DNA of 64,000 nt from UBA6059 sp040219045 (GCA_965229505.1 OZ245881.1:2542001-2606000); one strand, 5' to 3'. Positions 1 to 8,651 are shown, counted from the stretch's first letter. The notes: a model not told the origin generated them from the sequence alone. Numbers and translations are program-made.

Positions 1-1
1 A

Positions 2-289
2 TCACAGCTGGATGTGGTTATGGATCAGTGGTTCATTGCCAACTTCGGTAACAACACTGAATCATGGACAAGTTTCAGAAGAACGAAACTTCCTGAAGTA
101 CGCCGCTCTACGGATGATGGAGGACAGCCACAGAGGATGTCTATTATTCCTACGAACCCGTATCCAAGAAGATTCCCGTTCCCTCCTAGTGAGATAGCAA
201 CGAATCCGAATGCACCAGATCCTAATCAGATCGTATGGTTCCAGACTCCTGTATTTTGGGATTCTACACCTTATCCTGCTAGATTTTAA
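2..289 (+). CDS. SusD/RagB-like outer-membrane lipoprotein, C-terminal fragment
   Basis: Only the last 95 codons are in the window; the gene starts upstream. The visible part carries ESWTSFRRTKLPEV followed by RRFPFPPSEIATNPN, which resembles the C-terminal end of SusD-like_2 proteins (E-W-x-x-x-R-R-T and R-x-P-Y/F-P-x-x-E). SusD proteins are surface lipoproteins that cap a SusC TonB-dependent porin and bind the imported glycan or peptide; the SusC partner should lie upstream, outside the window. A lipoprotein gene follows 20 bp downstream and is probably co-transcribed. The substrate cannot be told from this fragment. Confidence 0.75.
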   Translation, partial: SQLDVVMDQWFIANFGNNTESWTSFRRTKLPEVRRSTDDGGQPQRMSIIPTNPYPRRFPFPPSEIATNPNAPDPNQIVWFQTPVFWDSTPYPARF

Positions 290-309
290 TCTTAAAGTTG
301 AAATTGATT

Positions 310-1182
310 ATGAAAAATATATCAAGAAGTTTTATCCTATTTCTCGGCGCGGTGGTCATGCTATCTGCCTGTGAGAATGAAGATAATTTGAGAGCACCGG
401 ATTTTTACACCCCGGTGGTATTGTTGGCGACTAGCGTAACCAACAATGTTTGGGAAACCAGCGAACTTCCAAATACGGCGTTTACATTCACGCTGGATGA
501 AGAGAATTTCGATGGTGCTGCAGATGGCCACAAGTTTTTTGTAGGTCGAAGCGGTGTGACTTCCACCTTATTAGATGTGACCTTGCTTGCTTCTATGAAT
601 GGTGGTCCAGCTACTCCAATTGCTACATTCCAGGGGAGTGAATTGCCTGCTAATGTGAGTATCAGTGCTTCGGATGTGGCCAGTACGTTTGGAATGAGTG
701 TTGATGATTTGACTTTTGGTGATGTGATAGCCATTACCTATGAGTACAACATTGATGCAGACAATTCGGGTACGGTATATACCCTAGGCACTCCAGGTAA
801 TGACTACTGCGGTGGCTTTACCAATGAAGGAGAGTGGTGTACTTTCACCATTTCGATTGTATGTACATTGACAGATGAAGTTACCGGAGCGTTCGGTGGC
901 AATTATGTCGTTGACATGCAGGATTCATACGGAGATGGCTGGAACGGTGCATCGATTGATGCAACAGTGAATGGTGTGACTACCTCGTACACAATTGCTG
1001 CGGGTTCTAGTGGATCAGAAACAGTAGTTGTACCAGACGGTGCATCACTATCATTTGCCTTCACTTCAGGTGACTGGGATAGTGAGATTACTTATCAGAT
1101 ACTTGATCCTGAGGGAAATGTGATGGCTAGTGATGGTCCATCTCCTGCCGTAGGAACAATTACTTTGAGTAACTGTCTATAA
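310..1182 (+). CDS. Secreted lipoprotein of a SusC/SusD-type locus, function unknown
   Basis: A 290-residue protein. The ATG at 310 gives a typical lipoprotein signal (MKNISRSFILFLGAVVMLSAC) with lipobox LSAC; an in-frame TTG at 298 would add only four residues. The mature part has no catalytic motif that I recognise. Its second half contains DMQDSYGDGWNGASI, a motif seen in several secreted Bacteroidota beta-sandwich domains, followed by strand-rich sequence that suggests a small carbohydrate-binding-like or jelly-roll module. A cysteine pair (DYCGG, GEWCTF) may form a disulphide. It lies 20 bp behind the susD-like gene and before a strong terminator, so it is probably the last gene of that uptake operon, as a surface-exposed accessory binding lipoprotein (inference). 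Confidence 0.7.
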   Translation: MKNISRSFILFLGAVVMLSACENEDNLRAPDFYTPVVLLATSVTNNVWETSELPNTAFTFTLDEENFDGAADGHKFFVGRSGVTSTLLDVTLLASMNGGPATPIATFQGSELPANVSISASDVASTFGMSVDDLTFGDVIAITYEYNIDADNSGTVYTLGTPGNDYCGGFTNEGEWCTFTISIVCTLTDEVTGAFGGNYVVDMQDSYGDGWNGASIDATVNGVTTSYTIAAGSSGSETVVVPDGASLSFAFTSGDWDSEITYQILDPEGNVMASDGPSPAVGTITLSNCL

Positions 1183-1215
1183 TAATTATAATTGGCGTTC
1201 TACGTCATTAATTGA

Positions 1216-1247
1216 AGCCAGAGCAATAAGCTCTGGCTTTTTTGTTT
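1216..1247 (+). terminator. Rho-independent terminator of the susD-like operon
   Basis: A perfect 9-bp stem (AGCCAGAGC at 1216-1224, GCTCTGGCT at 1230-1238) with a 5-nt loop, followed by TTTTTTGTTTT. It sits 34 bp after the lipoprotein stop codon. Confidence 0.85.
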
Positions 1248-1278
1248 TCGAAGGTATTTTAGATCTACGAATACTATC

Positions 1279-1310
1279 AAAAAAGGAGGTGCGTTGGCAC
1301 CTCCTTTTTT
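1279..1310. terminator. Bidirectional terminator between convergent genes
   Basis: A perfect 14-bp stem (1279-1292 with 1297-1310, loop GTTG) of the form A6-GGAGGTGC...GCACCTCC-T6. The A-run and T-run make it work on either strand. It can stop read-through from the susD operon and also end the two-component operon that comes from the other side. Confidence 0.8.
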
Positions 1311-1369
1311 GATATCAATAGAATAATTGAATGTGTACGCTACATTTTGTAAACTAGCGCTACCACAGA

Positions 1370-1993
1370 TTAGATAAGATTATCTCCTTTTGCTTTGGAA
1401 ATAACAGCAGATTTGGTGTTTACCTTGAGTTTAGTGTAGATATTCTTAGTGTGAGATTTTACTGTCTCCTTTGCAATGAACAGCTCTTCGGATATCTGAC
1501 TGTAGCTTCTACCTTCGGCGATAAGCCTTAGTACATCGGTCTCTCTATCGGTGAGTGGTGAGTTGGGATTGATGTGAAACTTACCAATGACCATTCGCGC
1601 TATGCGAGAACTCATAGGTGCCCCTCCCTTTAGAATATCCTCCAAAGCATTTATGAGCTCCATGAAATCAGCACTCTTGGTGATATATCCGGTGGCACCT
1701 GCCCTTAGGCTGTCAAAAACCAGATCTGGATCCTCATACATGGTAAGAATAATCGCTTCCGTATGTGGAGAAATCTCTTTGATTCTTTTGATCGTCTCTA
1801 TACCATTGATGCCCGGTAGTTCCAGATCAACTAATGCTAAATCCGGCTGAATTTTCCTAACTTCCTGTACAGCTGCCTCACCGGATTCATAAGTCGCTTT
1901 CACCGCGAACTTATCAGAGCCATTGATAATAAGTTCGTAGGACCTTCTTAGATCTTCATTATCTTCAATTATGATAAGTTTCTTTTTAAACAT
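1370..1993 (-). CDS. NarL/LuxR-family response regulator
   Basis: 207 residues: a receiver domain (about 1-125) and a LuxR-type helix-turn-helix (about 143-205). The receiver has the acidic pair near D11/D14, phospho-acceptor D56 in LVDLELPG, the switch Thr in IILT and Lys106 in YITKS. The output domain contains LTDRETDVLRLIAEGRS and KETVKSHTKNIYTKL, typical of DNA-binding NarL proteins. The start codon overlaps the end of the upstream kinase gene by 8 bp, so the two are translationally coupled. The target genes are unknown; the adjacent susD locus is one possibility only. Confidence 0.93.
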   Translation of the reverse strand: MFKKKLIIIEDNEDLRRSYELIINGSDKFAVKATYESGEAAVQEVRKIQPDLALVDLELPGINGIETIKRIKEISPHTEAIILTMYEDPDLVFDSLRAGATGYITKSADFMELINALEDILKGGAPMSSRIARMVIGKFHINPNSPLTDRETDVLRLIAEGRSYSQISEELFIAKETVKSHTKNIYTKLKVNTKSAVISKAKGDNLI

Positions 1994-2702
1994 GCTCTAT
2001 GGGTATTGATAATGAGAAGGTACTACCCTTACTGGACTCTATTGTATACGCAAAGTCAGAACGTTCTGATCGTTTTTTCAAGTTAACCAATCCTCCACTT
2101 GATTGGATTTTGGTTAAACTAAATCCGCTCCCATCATCACTAACCTTAATATGAAGTGTGTCCTGCAAAACGGTAAAATCAACAGTAATATGCTTTGCTT
2201 GAGAGTGTTTCAAGGCATTCGTAATTAACTCTTTCACTGAGAGCGTTACATCCCTCACGCTGGTATTGTACATGTAGCGTACCACCCCTTTTTCTATACT
2301 TGCCTTAAAACTGATTGGTGATGCATCAAAAAGTTTATTTCCAAAATCACTGATTTCCAAATGTACATCTTGACAAGATATGGGCTCAGATTGAATAGAC
2401 CAGACCAACGCCCCGAATCCAGAAAACATAGATTGAGCGGATTGGATAATCTTGTCTAAATATTGAATCTGGTCTGGGGCATCTAGCTTCAGCCGTAAAG
2501 ATCCTGCCATACCTATGATTTTTGCGAGGTGAGAACCAACTTCATCATGAAAATCATGACTAAAGTCGCGACCTAACTCACTACGGAGGTTTGCCTTGAG
2601 TTTATGTTCCTTCCTTAGCCGGTATCGGTGATACAGAATAATGCCTAGGACGTTAAAGATTACAAGCCCGAGAAACACAAAAAGAGCAGAGGTGCTAGAC
2701 AT
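1986..2702 (-). CDS. Short membrane-anchored sensor histidine kinase (NarL-partner type)
   Basis: 238 residues: one N-terminal transmembrane helix (about 6-24), a HisKA_3-like segment with His52 in HDFHDEVGSHLAKI, and a HATPase domain with the N-box around ELITNALKHSQAKHI and a G-box SDDGSGF. The protein has no periplasmic or PAS sensor domain, which is short for this family; sensing may depend on a partner or on the membrane helix. It overlaps its cognate regulator by 8 bp. The ATG at 2702 gives a clean membrane start. A longer upstream protein part cannot be excluded, but the preceding region has a stop in frame. Confidence 0.9.
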   Translation of the reverse strand: MSSTSALFVFLGLVIFNVLGIILYHRYRLRKEHKLKANLRSELGRDFSHDFHDEVGSHLAKIIGMAGSLRLKLDAPDQIQYLDKIIQSAQSMFSGFGALVWSIQSEPISCQDVHLEISDFGNKLFDASPISFKASIEKGVVRYMYNTSVRDVTLSVKELITNALKHSQAKHITVDFTVLQDTLHIKVSDDGSGFSLTKIQSSGGLVNLKKRSERSDFAYTIESSKGSTFSLSIPIEHV

Positions 2703-3049
2703 AGATCAGTTGCCCATAAGTATGAAAAAAACACTATTTGTGCGAGAATGCCGAATCTGTGTGACTACCACCGATTTGATGTTCAAACATACTAGGTCAA
2801 TGCGATAGGTTGGTTGCAAAGAGGTAATGGTTTTATGCACAAAACTTCCTCTTGAATCAATAGAACCAATTGCTTTGAAATGTAGGCAAAGGGCCAAAGT
2901 CAGAAAAAAAGCACACTTACAAGTAGCTTTCTGACTCAATTATTGAGCCGCCATTACTGAAAATAATGGCTTTTTAAATAATCTCTAATTTACTAAATAT
3001 GGGTGGTATAAACGCACAAGGCCTCAATAGAAAACCTATCAATGAGCAC
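2703..3049. other. Intergenic stretch upstream of the two-component operon
   Basis: No convincing gene. A 77-codon minus-strand frame (2706-2939, TTG start) ends 3 bp before the kinase and begins with a hydrophobic segment that looks like a signal peptide (FFLTLALCLHF), but the rest has no recognisable fold, and the composition is not typical. The stretch should hold the kinase promoter. A hairpin GCCATTA...TAATGGC (2950-2970) followed by T5 points towards the plus strand, where no transcript is expected to end. Confidence 0.3.
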
Positions 3050-3075
3050 AAAAAAAGCAGCTTTATTGGCTGCTT
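3050..3075 (-). terminator. Terminator of tRNA-Arg
   Basis: On the minus strand, AAGCAGC-loop-GCTGCTT is followed by a run of seven T, 8 bp after the 3' end of the tRNA gene (stem 3055-3061 with 3069-3075). It is the natural end of the tRNA transcript. Confidence 0.8.
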
Positions 3076-3082
3076 AAGGTTG

Positions 3083-3154
3083 TGGTCTCGGCAAGAATCG
3101 AACTTGCATCTAAAGTTTAGGAAACTTCTATTCTATCCATTGAACTACGAGACC
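3083..3154 (-). tRNA. tRNA-Arg (anticodon CCT)
   Basis: Read on the minus strand the gene begins GGTCTCG and ends CGAGACC plus discriminator A, so the acceptor stem pairs over 7 bp. The D arm is GTTC-AATGGATA-GAAT, the anticodon stem GAAGT/ACTTT encloses TTCCTAA, placing CCT at positions 34-36, and the T arm has GCAAG-TTCGATT-CTTGC. It reads the AGG arginine codon. CCA is not encoded. The 72-nt length is normal for a class I tRNA. Confidence 0.93.
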
Positions 3155-3221
3155 AATCAATTTGGGAAGGCAAAAGTAGCTAATTGGTCATGGTAGCACA
3201 ATAGCAAAGAGATTTTTGTAA

Positions 3222-3749
3222 GATGATGCTAGTTCATCGAAAGACAAGAGCACAGAAACATTGAGTTGGCTCGATGAGGTACATCACCAGTTCGATCCGT
3301 GTTTTGCGGCTGATTTTTGGTTTTTGGATGATCAACTTGGCAGGCTCTACGATGCAGAACGAAGAGCCTTTAGCGTTTTTAACCTCTTTGCCGTAATCGC
3401 TCTGTTTCTTGCTTCTATCGGGCTCCTGGGGATTGCGTATCTGACCATCGCGCAGCGCAGAAAAGAGATCGGAATTAGGAAAGTGCTTGGCGCAAGAATT
3501 TTCCAGTTGCTGGCTTTCGAGAATAGACCATTCTTACGTTTGTTGGTCTTAGCCCTGACTGTGGGCATGCCCCTGGCCTTTTTCATTATGAACGAATGGC
3601 TGAGCGAGTTTGCCTATCATACCAATATCGGTTTTTCACCCTTTATATTTACCAGCCTTGTCTTGATTGCGGTAGCGATCACAAGCGTAAGCTTTGCAGT
3701 GCTCCGGACAGTTTTACAAAACCCATCCTCCTCATTGAGATTCGAGTAA
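3222..3749 (+). pseudogene. C-terminal remnant of an FtsX/MacB-type ABC transporter permease
   Basis: The reading frame is open from 3222 after a TAA stop and encodes about 175 residues. They match only the end of the large (about 780-residue) FtsX-like permeases common in Bacteroidota: the end of a periplasmic domain (FWFLDDQLGRLYDAE), the first helix of the last permease block (SVFNLFAVIALFLASIGLLGIAYLTIAQRRKEIGIRKVLGA split here by its cytoplasmic loop), two more helices, and a final NPSSSLRFE that corresponds to the usual NPxxSLRxE tail. The N-terminal 75 percent, including the first permease block, is missing; the break lies only about 70 bp from the tRNA gene. No good start codon exists (TTG at 3261 is the first). 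A non-functional relic is the best explanation. Confidence 0.75.
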
Positions 3750-3818
3750 GATGCTTGGGCACTAAATCAGTTTTAGTATCGTTAGAAGGCATTCGATTAG
3801 CTGGTATCAGATAATTGA

Positions 3819-5396
3819 ATGCCTATCTTTGCGCTAAAATTGAGTGGGTTGAGGAGTATTGCTGTTTTTTTGTTGTGGTTAGCCATTCCGATAGGTGCCA
3901 TCGGGCAGTCTGTGTTGGACTCGGCTACTGTTGATGTGGCCTTCTATACGGCTGTCAGTTCAGATTATCAGCCTTTTTGGTTTGGTGCCAATAGAGATGG
4001 TCTTATTGCGGAAAACAAGCAAAACATAGGAACCTCATTAGAGGCCTATATTCCCTACGAACTAAATGACAATTGGTCTTTCGAAGGGGGCGCTCAGTTA
4101 ATTTTCAGGAATAGCAGAGCGAATTCCTATTTTCATTCTCAGGACTTTGGGCTGATCCCAAATCAATATTTTCTGAACACTAAGTTTAAAAGTCTGTCAT
4201 TGAATATTGGGTCATTTACGGATCGTCGATCGATCATCTATCATGAATTGTCCTCCGGAGATCTGGGGGTATCGCGAAATGCAAGACCTATCCCCAAAAT
4301 TTCAATTGGATTTGACGACTATGTAGATGTCCCATTTACCAAAGGATGGATGAAAATCAAAGGAGCCTTCGCTCATGGGTGGATGGAAAAGGATCGGTTT
4401 GTTCCAAATGCATTGCTACACGAAAAGTACCTTTTTATTAAGATACTCGAACCCTGGATATTGAATCTGGAGTTTGGTTTGTCTCACTTTGCATTGTATG
4501 GCGGTGACAAGGAGGGCATAGATACATCTGTTTCCAGTGGTGAGTTTTGGAATATTGTAACGGGTGATGAGGGGCCTGGAGTGGCATCCGGTAATTATGT
4601 GCCAGGCAGTCACCTGGGTACGCTTGACTTAGCGATGAACTTTGAAGTAGATGACCGTGATTTCAAGGTGTTTATTCAAAAACCATGGGAAGACTCACAA
4701 CAGATAGGCAAGCAGAAATTCTTCCAAAAATATGCGGATAACAAGGATCACCTTATCGGTCTTCATATTAACAATCCCATCAAGAAGAGCTGGCTGAGCA
4801 GTTTGGTAATCGAGTATATGCACACAAAACTCCAAACCGGCCCGGGTCTATCAGATGTACCTGGAGGGGGAGCACCCGCAGAGCTTGATCCCGATGGCAC
4901 TTTGTTTAACCAGGGGTACCCTTATGGACAGAGAGAGAATTATTATAATAATTGGTTTTATGGTTCAGGGTGGACCCATTATGGGCGAACTATTGGTACG
5001 CCTTTATTCTTGACCTCTCCAAGGATGAAAGAGATTTATGATGATGTTGACTTTGGACTCGATTATGAGCGCACCTATGTATTCAACAATAGGGTGGAAG
5101 GAATCCACATAGGCGCAAATGGTGCGTTCAACTCAAGAATGAGCTATGAGCTACTTTTCACCTACACGCGCAATTTTGGCAACTATTATAGCCAATACGG
5201 TCGCTTTTGGGAGCGACTGGGTGAGCCTTTCCATTTTGAGGAAGGCCGCACCCATTATTATGTGATGGCGTCCATAGATTATTTAATGAATAATAGACTT
5301 TCAGGCCAGGTATCGTTAGGGTATGATTTTGGAGAACAAAATAACAGTATGGGGATCCTCGCAAAACTGGCCTACCGAATCAAGGGCACCTATTGA
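3819..5396 (+). CDS. Wzi-like capsule assembly outer-membrane beta-barrel protein
   Basis: 525 residues with a signal peptide (hydrophobic FLLWLAIPIGAIGQ, cleavage near residue 30) and then alternating aromatic/polar strands throughout, as in the 18-stranded Wzi barrels (Capsule_assem_Wzi family), which tether polysaccharide to the cell surface. Conserved family features include an N-terminal strand with AFYTAVSSDYQPFWFGANRDG, RRSIIYHELSSGDLGVSRNARPIP and a C-terminal barrel strand ending in an aromatic residue. ATG 3819 is the longest start, but a TAnnTTTG promoter element overlaps it, so TTG 3840 or 3849 may be the true start. It lies near glycosyltransferase, Wza-like and Wzc-like genes, supporting a role in exopolysaccharide. 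The stop overlaps convergent hflX by 7 bp. Confidence 0.85.
   Translation: MPIFALKLSGLRSIAVFLLWLAIPIGAIGQSVLDSATVDVAFYTAVSSDYQPFWFGANRDGLIAENKQNIGTSLEAYIPYELNDNWSFEGGAQLIFRNSRANSYFHSQDFGLIPNQYFLNTKFKSLSLNIGSFTDRRSIIYHELSSGDLGVSRNARPIPKISIGFDDYVDVPFTKGWMKIKGAFAHGWMEKDRFVPNALLHEKYLFIKILEPWILNLEFGLSHFALYGGDKEGIDTSVSSGEFWNIVTGDEGPGVASGNYVPGSHLGTLDLAMNFEVDDRDFKVFIQKPWEDSQQIGKQKFFQKYADNKDHLIGLHINNPIKKSWLSSLVIEYMHTKLQTGPGLSDVPGGGAPAELDPDGTLFNQGYPYGQRENYYNNWFYGSGWTHYGRTIGTPLFLTSPRMKEIYDDVDFGLDYERTYVFNNRVEGIHIGANGAFNSRMSYELLFTYTRNFGNYYSQYGRFWERLGEPFHFEEGRTHYYVMASIDYLMNNRLSGQVSLGYDFGEQNNSMGILAKLAYRIKGTY
3824..3831 (+). promoter_or_regulatory. TAnnTTTG -7 element overlapping the wzi-like start
   Basis: TATCTTTG is an exact match to the Bacteroidota sigma-A -7 consensus. 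It lies inside codons 2-5 of the longest wzi frame. If it is used, translation must begin downstream, at TTG 3840 or 3849, which still leaves a good signal peptide. No clear -33 TTTG is visible. Confidence 0.4.
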
Positions 5397-6574
5397 TTCT
5401 CGCTGTACTCCCAGTATTTGTATTCCCCATTTAGAAAATTGGGGTAGATCATCAGATGCTTTTCTTTCACATTTTCATAGACCAGTTTCTTCAACTCATC
5501 GATATTGATCTTTTCTGCTGCGGAAATAAATATGGATGGGTCATCATCGTTTGATGATTTCCGCTGCTTAATTTCTTCCAATGTCTCAGCGGGCAGCTTG
5601 TCCACCTTATTGTATACAGTGATTACCTTTTTGTCTGTTACTTTCAACTCAGCCAAGGTCTCTTCTACGACCTGCATGTGCTCTTCAAAGCCCGGATGAG
5701 ATACATCCACTACGTGAAGCAAAATGTCAGCTTCCCTGACTTCATCAAGTGTAGATTTAAAGGACTCTATTAAGTTGTGGGGTAGCTTTCTGATGAATCC
5801 GACGGTATCACTTAGCAGAAATGGGATGGTGTTGATCACCACTTTCCTCACGGTAGAGTCGACAGTAGCAAACAATTCATCCTTAGCGTAGATATTCTCC
5901 TTGCTGAGTAGGTTCATCAATGTTGACTTACCAACATTGGTATATCCCACTAGTGCCACTCTAGCCACATTAGCCCTGGATTTTCTCCTGGTCACGCCCT
6001 GACGATCGATCTTCTCAAGTTTTTTCTCGAGCAAGGTGATTTGATTTCTGATGATTCGACGGTCAGTTTCTATCTCTTTCTCACCAGCTCCTCCACGAGT
6101 GCCTGTGCCACCGCGCTGACGCTCCAGGTGAGTCCACATTCTGGTAAGTCGTGGCATCAGATATTGGTAGCGAGCCAGCTCTACCTGGGTCTTCGCCTGA
6201 GAAGTTTGAGCCCTCTTCAGGAATATATCGAGGATGAGTAAGCTCCTATCGTAAATCTTCACTTTGAGGGTATTCTCCAAATTGCGGAGCTGAGAAGGGG
6301 ATAAGTCCTCATCAAAAATGACAATATCAGTATTGCTGGCCTGTACAAAAGCATCAATTTCCTCCAGCTTGCCTTTACCTATGAACGTGCGTGTATCCGG
6401 CTTGTCCAGTTTTTGAGTGAAGGTGGCCTGAGTTTCGATACCCAGCGTAGAGGCCAAAAACTCCAGTTCATCTAAATACTCCTGTGTAGTATGGTCAGAC
6501 TGTCGTTGACCTACCAGCGCAACAAGTATGGCATATTCCTTTACAGGAGCTGTTGACTTAATCTTTTCAATCAT
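5390..6574 (-). CDS. hflX: GTPase HflX
   Basis: 394 residues. HflX is a ribosome-associated GTPase that splits stalled or hibernating 70S ribosomes after stress. The N-terminal HflX domain (about 15-190, including FIGKGKLEEI) is followed by a coiled coil (RRIIRNQITLLEKKLEKI) and a TrmE-Era-Bms1-like G domain with G1 GYTNVGKST (about 209-217), G3 DTVGFI, and G4 NKVD. The glycine-rich linker RQRGGTGTRGGAGEKE is typical of the family. The start is ATG at 6574. It is transcribed against the flanking polysaccharide genes, overlapping the wzi-like gene by 7 bp at its 3' end and sharing a 73-bp divergent region with the glycosyltransferase. Confidence 0.97.
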   Translation of the reverse strand: MIEKIKSTAPVKEYAILVALVGQRQSDHTTQEYLDELEFLASTLGIETQATFTQKLDKPDTRTFIGKGKLEEIDAFVQASNTDIVIFDEDLSPSQLRNLENTLKVKIYDRSLLILDIFLKRAQTSQAKTQVELARYQYLMPRLTRMWTHLERQRGGTGTRGGAGEKEIETDRRIIRNQITLLEKKLEKIDRQGVTRRKSRANVARVALVGYTNVGKSTLMNLLSKENIYAKDELFATVDSTVRKVVINTIPFLLSDTVGFIRKLPHNLIESFKSTLDEVREADILLHVVDVSHPGFEEHMQVVEETLAELKVTDKKVITVYNKVDKLPAETLEEIKQRKSSNDDDPSIFISAAEKINIDELKKLVYENVKEKHLMIYPNFLNGEYKYWEYSENQ

Positions 6575-6647
6575 ATATTATCAATCCCTCTTTGATGCTA
6601 CAAAGTTCAGCATTATCATTGATTATCCGCAATTTTTCAACTGGCAT

Positions 6648-7754
6648 ATGCTCATCGCCATCGTCATCAATACTTCCTGGAACATCTATAATTTTCGCCG
6701 AGGCTTGATCGAAGGTTTGAAATCAGATGGTCACGAGTTGCTGCTCATTGCCCCTATTGACGATTACTCCAATGAGATTGGCAAATGGGGCGAGTATATC
6801 CCGGTGAAGATGGACAATACTGGGTCCAACCCCTTCAAGGATATTAAGTTGATGTTTCAGCTTCGAAAAATATATGCGCGGCGTAAACCGGACGTAATAC
6901 TTCATTATACAATCAAGCCTAATATCTATGGTACGTTGGCGGCAAGGTCATTAAGGATTCCTTGTATCAACAATATAAGCGGTTTGGGCACCATCTTCAT
7001 GAATGAGAACCTAACGGCAAAAATAGGCAGGGGGCTTTACCGAATAGCTTTGAGCAAAGGCTGCCACGTTCTTTTTCAAAACGAGGATGACAAGCGAGAC
7101 TTTACTTCTAAGGTCAAATTAGGTGTTCCGCATTCACTTGTTCCGGGATCGGGAATTGACACTTCTCATTTTGAATATCATGAGCCTCCCGACAATGAAA
7201 TCCCAAGGTTCTTATTGGTAGCCCGATTATTACTTGATAAGGGCATATTAGAGTATCTGAAATCAGCTCGTCAGTTAAAGGCAAAAGGCTGCAAGGCAGA
7301 ATTTGCGCTAGCAGGTGAAGTAGATGAGAGCCACGTGAGAGGAGTCTCTCGATCCGAAATTGAGGAGTACCATAGCAGTGGTGATATCAACTATCTAGGG
7401 CCTGTCAATCCGATAGAGGATGAAATGGTTCGGTCAGACTGGATTCTGTTGCCCAGCTATCGGGAAGGTACCCCGAGGACTTTGCTCGAGGGTGCGGCGC
7501 TTGGTCGGCCCATCATTACTACAGATGTACCGGGCTGTCGTGAGGTGGTGCAGCATGAGATTAATGGCCTGCTTTGCTCGGCCAAAAGTGTGGATGATTT
7601 GACCCGAACAATCGAAATAGCTCTGGGTAAAACCAAAAATCAGACGCTCGATATGGGGAGAAAAAGCCGGCAGTTGGCGGAGGAAAAGTTTGATGAAAAG
7701 ATCGTTGTTAATACCTACCAAAAGTTAATCGATGAGTTGGCCGGACCAATCTAA
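6648..7754 (+). CDS. Glycosyltransferase family 4 (GT-B fold)
   Basis: 368 residues from ATG 6648; earlier in-frame starts would overlap the divergent hflX N-terminus and make an unlikely protein. The N-terminal half (about 1-170) resembles Glyco_trans_4_4: NTSWNIYNFRRGLIEGL and KPDVILHYTIKPNIYG. The C-terminal half is a Glycos_transf_1 domain with the loop PSYREGTPRTLLEGAALGRPII, whose E-x7-E pattern binds the nucleotide sugar. The closest known relatives are PglA/WbpX-like enzymes that extend undecaprenyl-linked sugars at the cytoplasmic face. It is the only glycosyltransferase of this block, followed by Wza- and Wzc-like export genes. The donor and acceptor are unknown. Confidence 0.9.
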   Translation: MLIAIVINTSWNIYNFRRGLIEGLKSDGHELLLIAPIDDYSNEIGKWGEYIPVKMDNTGSNPFKDIKLMFQLRKIYARRKPDVILHYTIKPNIYGTLAARSLRIPCINNISGLGTIFMNENLTAKIGRGLYRIALSKGCHVLFQNEDDKRDFTSKVKLGVPHSLVPGSGIDTSHFEYHEPPDNEIPRFLLVARLLLDKGILEYLKSARQLKAKGCKAEFALAGEVDESHVRGVSRSEIEEYHSSGDINYLGPVNPIEDEMVRSDWILLPSYREGTPRTLLEGAALGRPIITTDVPGCREVVQHEINGLLCSAKSVDDLTRTIEIALGKTKNQTLDMGRKSRQLAEEKFDEKIVVNTYQKLIDELAGPI

Positions 7755-7844
7755 GCAGAGACTCAGTACGACCCATTGCGAAATGATCCGAAAACTTTCA
7801 TTAATTTCACCATTGGTAAATTTCGACCCATTTTACTAACGCGC

Positions 7845-8645
7845 ATGAAGATTTTGAAGGGAATGGTGCTGTTTTTGGCACTGTTGGTTTGTGCTTCCTC
7901 CTGCAAGATGTACTATCAGGATATTCTGTTTCAATTAGACGATGATTTTACGGAAGAAGACTTGAATGAGCGTGTCTTTCTAATGGAACGAAACTATCTG
8001 ATCAAGCCCAACGATCTATTGATACTTGATGTCTTCACTAACGATGGTGAGCGTATTATTGATCCCAACAACGAGCTGGGTCAAGGGAATCAACAGAATC
8101 GCATGAACCAAAATCAGAACCAAAACCAAAATGGTCAAAACATAAATAGCTATTTGGTTCAGAATAATGGGGAGATCAAAGTGCCAGTGGTCGGCATGGT
8201 CAGTGTGGAAGGAAAGACCTTGATTGATGCCGAAAGCCAGTTGCAGGAATTATTCAATGTCTATTATAAGGATAGCTATGTTCGCTTAAGCTTTAGCAAC
8301 AAACGAGTATTCGTTTTGGGTGCAAATGGAGGTCAGGTCATCCCTATTCAAAATGAGAATACAACATTGCTAGAAGTGCTGACGCTATATGGTGGATTTG
8401 ATTTTGGGTCGAAGGCAAACAACATCAAGGTGATACGAGGCGACTACACCAACCCTGAGGTTTTTGAAGTGGACTTGACTTCAATTTCAGCTATGAAAAT
8501 GTCGATCGTGTCAATCAACCCAGGGGATGTTATATACGTGGAGCCATGGAGAAGACCAGTTTATCAATCTATCCGAGATATCAGCCCGATTCTGAGTTTA
8601 ATATCAAGCGTAATTGCCTTGACGTTCGTTTTCACCAGTTTGTAG
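7845..8645 (+). CDS. Wza-like polysaccharide export outer-membrane lipoprotein
   Basis: 266 residues from ATG 7845, which opens a lipoprotein signal peptide (MKILKGMVLFLALLVCASSC, lipid-attached Cys20). The Poly_export domain starts near NYLIKPNDLLILDVF and is interrupted by an unusual Asn/Gln-rich linker (NQNQNQNQNGQN). A SLBB-like domain follows (KRVFVLGANGGQVIPIQNENTTLLEVLTLYGG). The C-terminus ends in a hydrophobic segment (SLISSVIALTFVFTSL), matching the trans-outer-membrane helix of Wza-type octamers. It forms the export channel with the Wzc-like protein encoded 6 bp downstream. A longer in-frame start (7776) would hide the signal peptide. Confidence 0.9.
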   Translation: MKILKGMVLFLALLVCASSCKMYYQDILFQLDDDFTEEDLNERVFLMERNYLIKPNDLLILDVFTNDGERIIDPNNELGQGNQQNRMNQNQNQNQNGQNINSYLVQNNGEIKVPVVGMVSVEGKTLIDAESQLQELFNVYYKDSYVRLSFSNKRVFVLGANGGQVIPIQNENTTLLEVLTLYGGFDFGSKANNIKVIRGDYTNPEVFEVDLTSISAMKMSIVSINPGDVIYVEPWRRPVYQSIRDISPILSLISSVIALTFVFTSL

Positions 8646-8651
8646 GATCAC

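Noticed and set aside
405..734. 109-codon open frame on the minus strand inside the lipoprotein gene
   Set aside because: It lies fully antisense to a gene with a good signal peptide and has no family resemblance; it mirrors the codon pattern of the real gene.
2950..2970. Hairpin GCCATTA/TAATGGC with T5 as a plus-strand terminator
   Set aside because: No plus-strand gene ends before it; the nearest upstream plus gene ends at 1182 behind two stronger terminators.
3596..3814. 72-codon frame overlapping the FtsX remnant in another frame
   Set aside because: The FtsX frame has family-specific sequence; the overlapping frame has none.
6528..6647. N-terminal extension of the glycosyltransferase
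   Set aside because: It would overlap the first codons of divergent hflX and precede the conserved family start by 40 residues without any domain.
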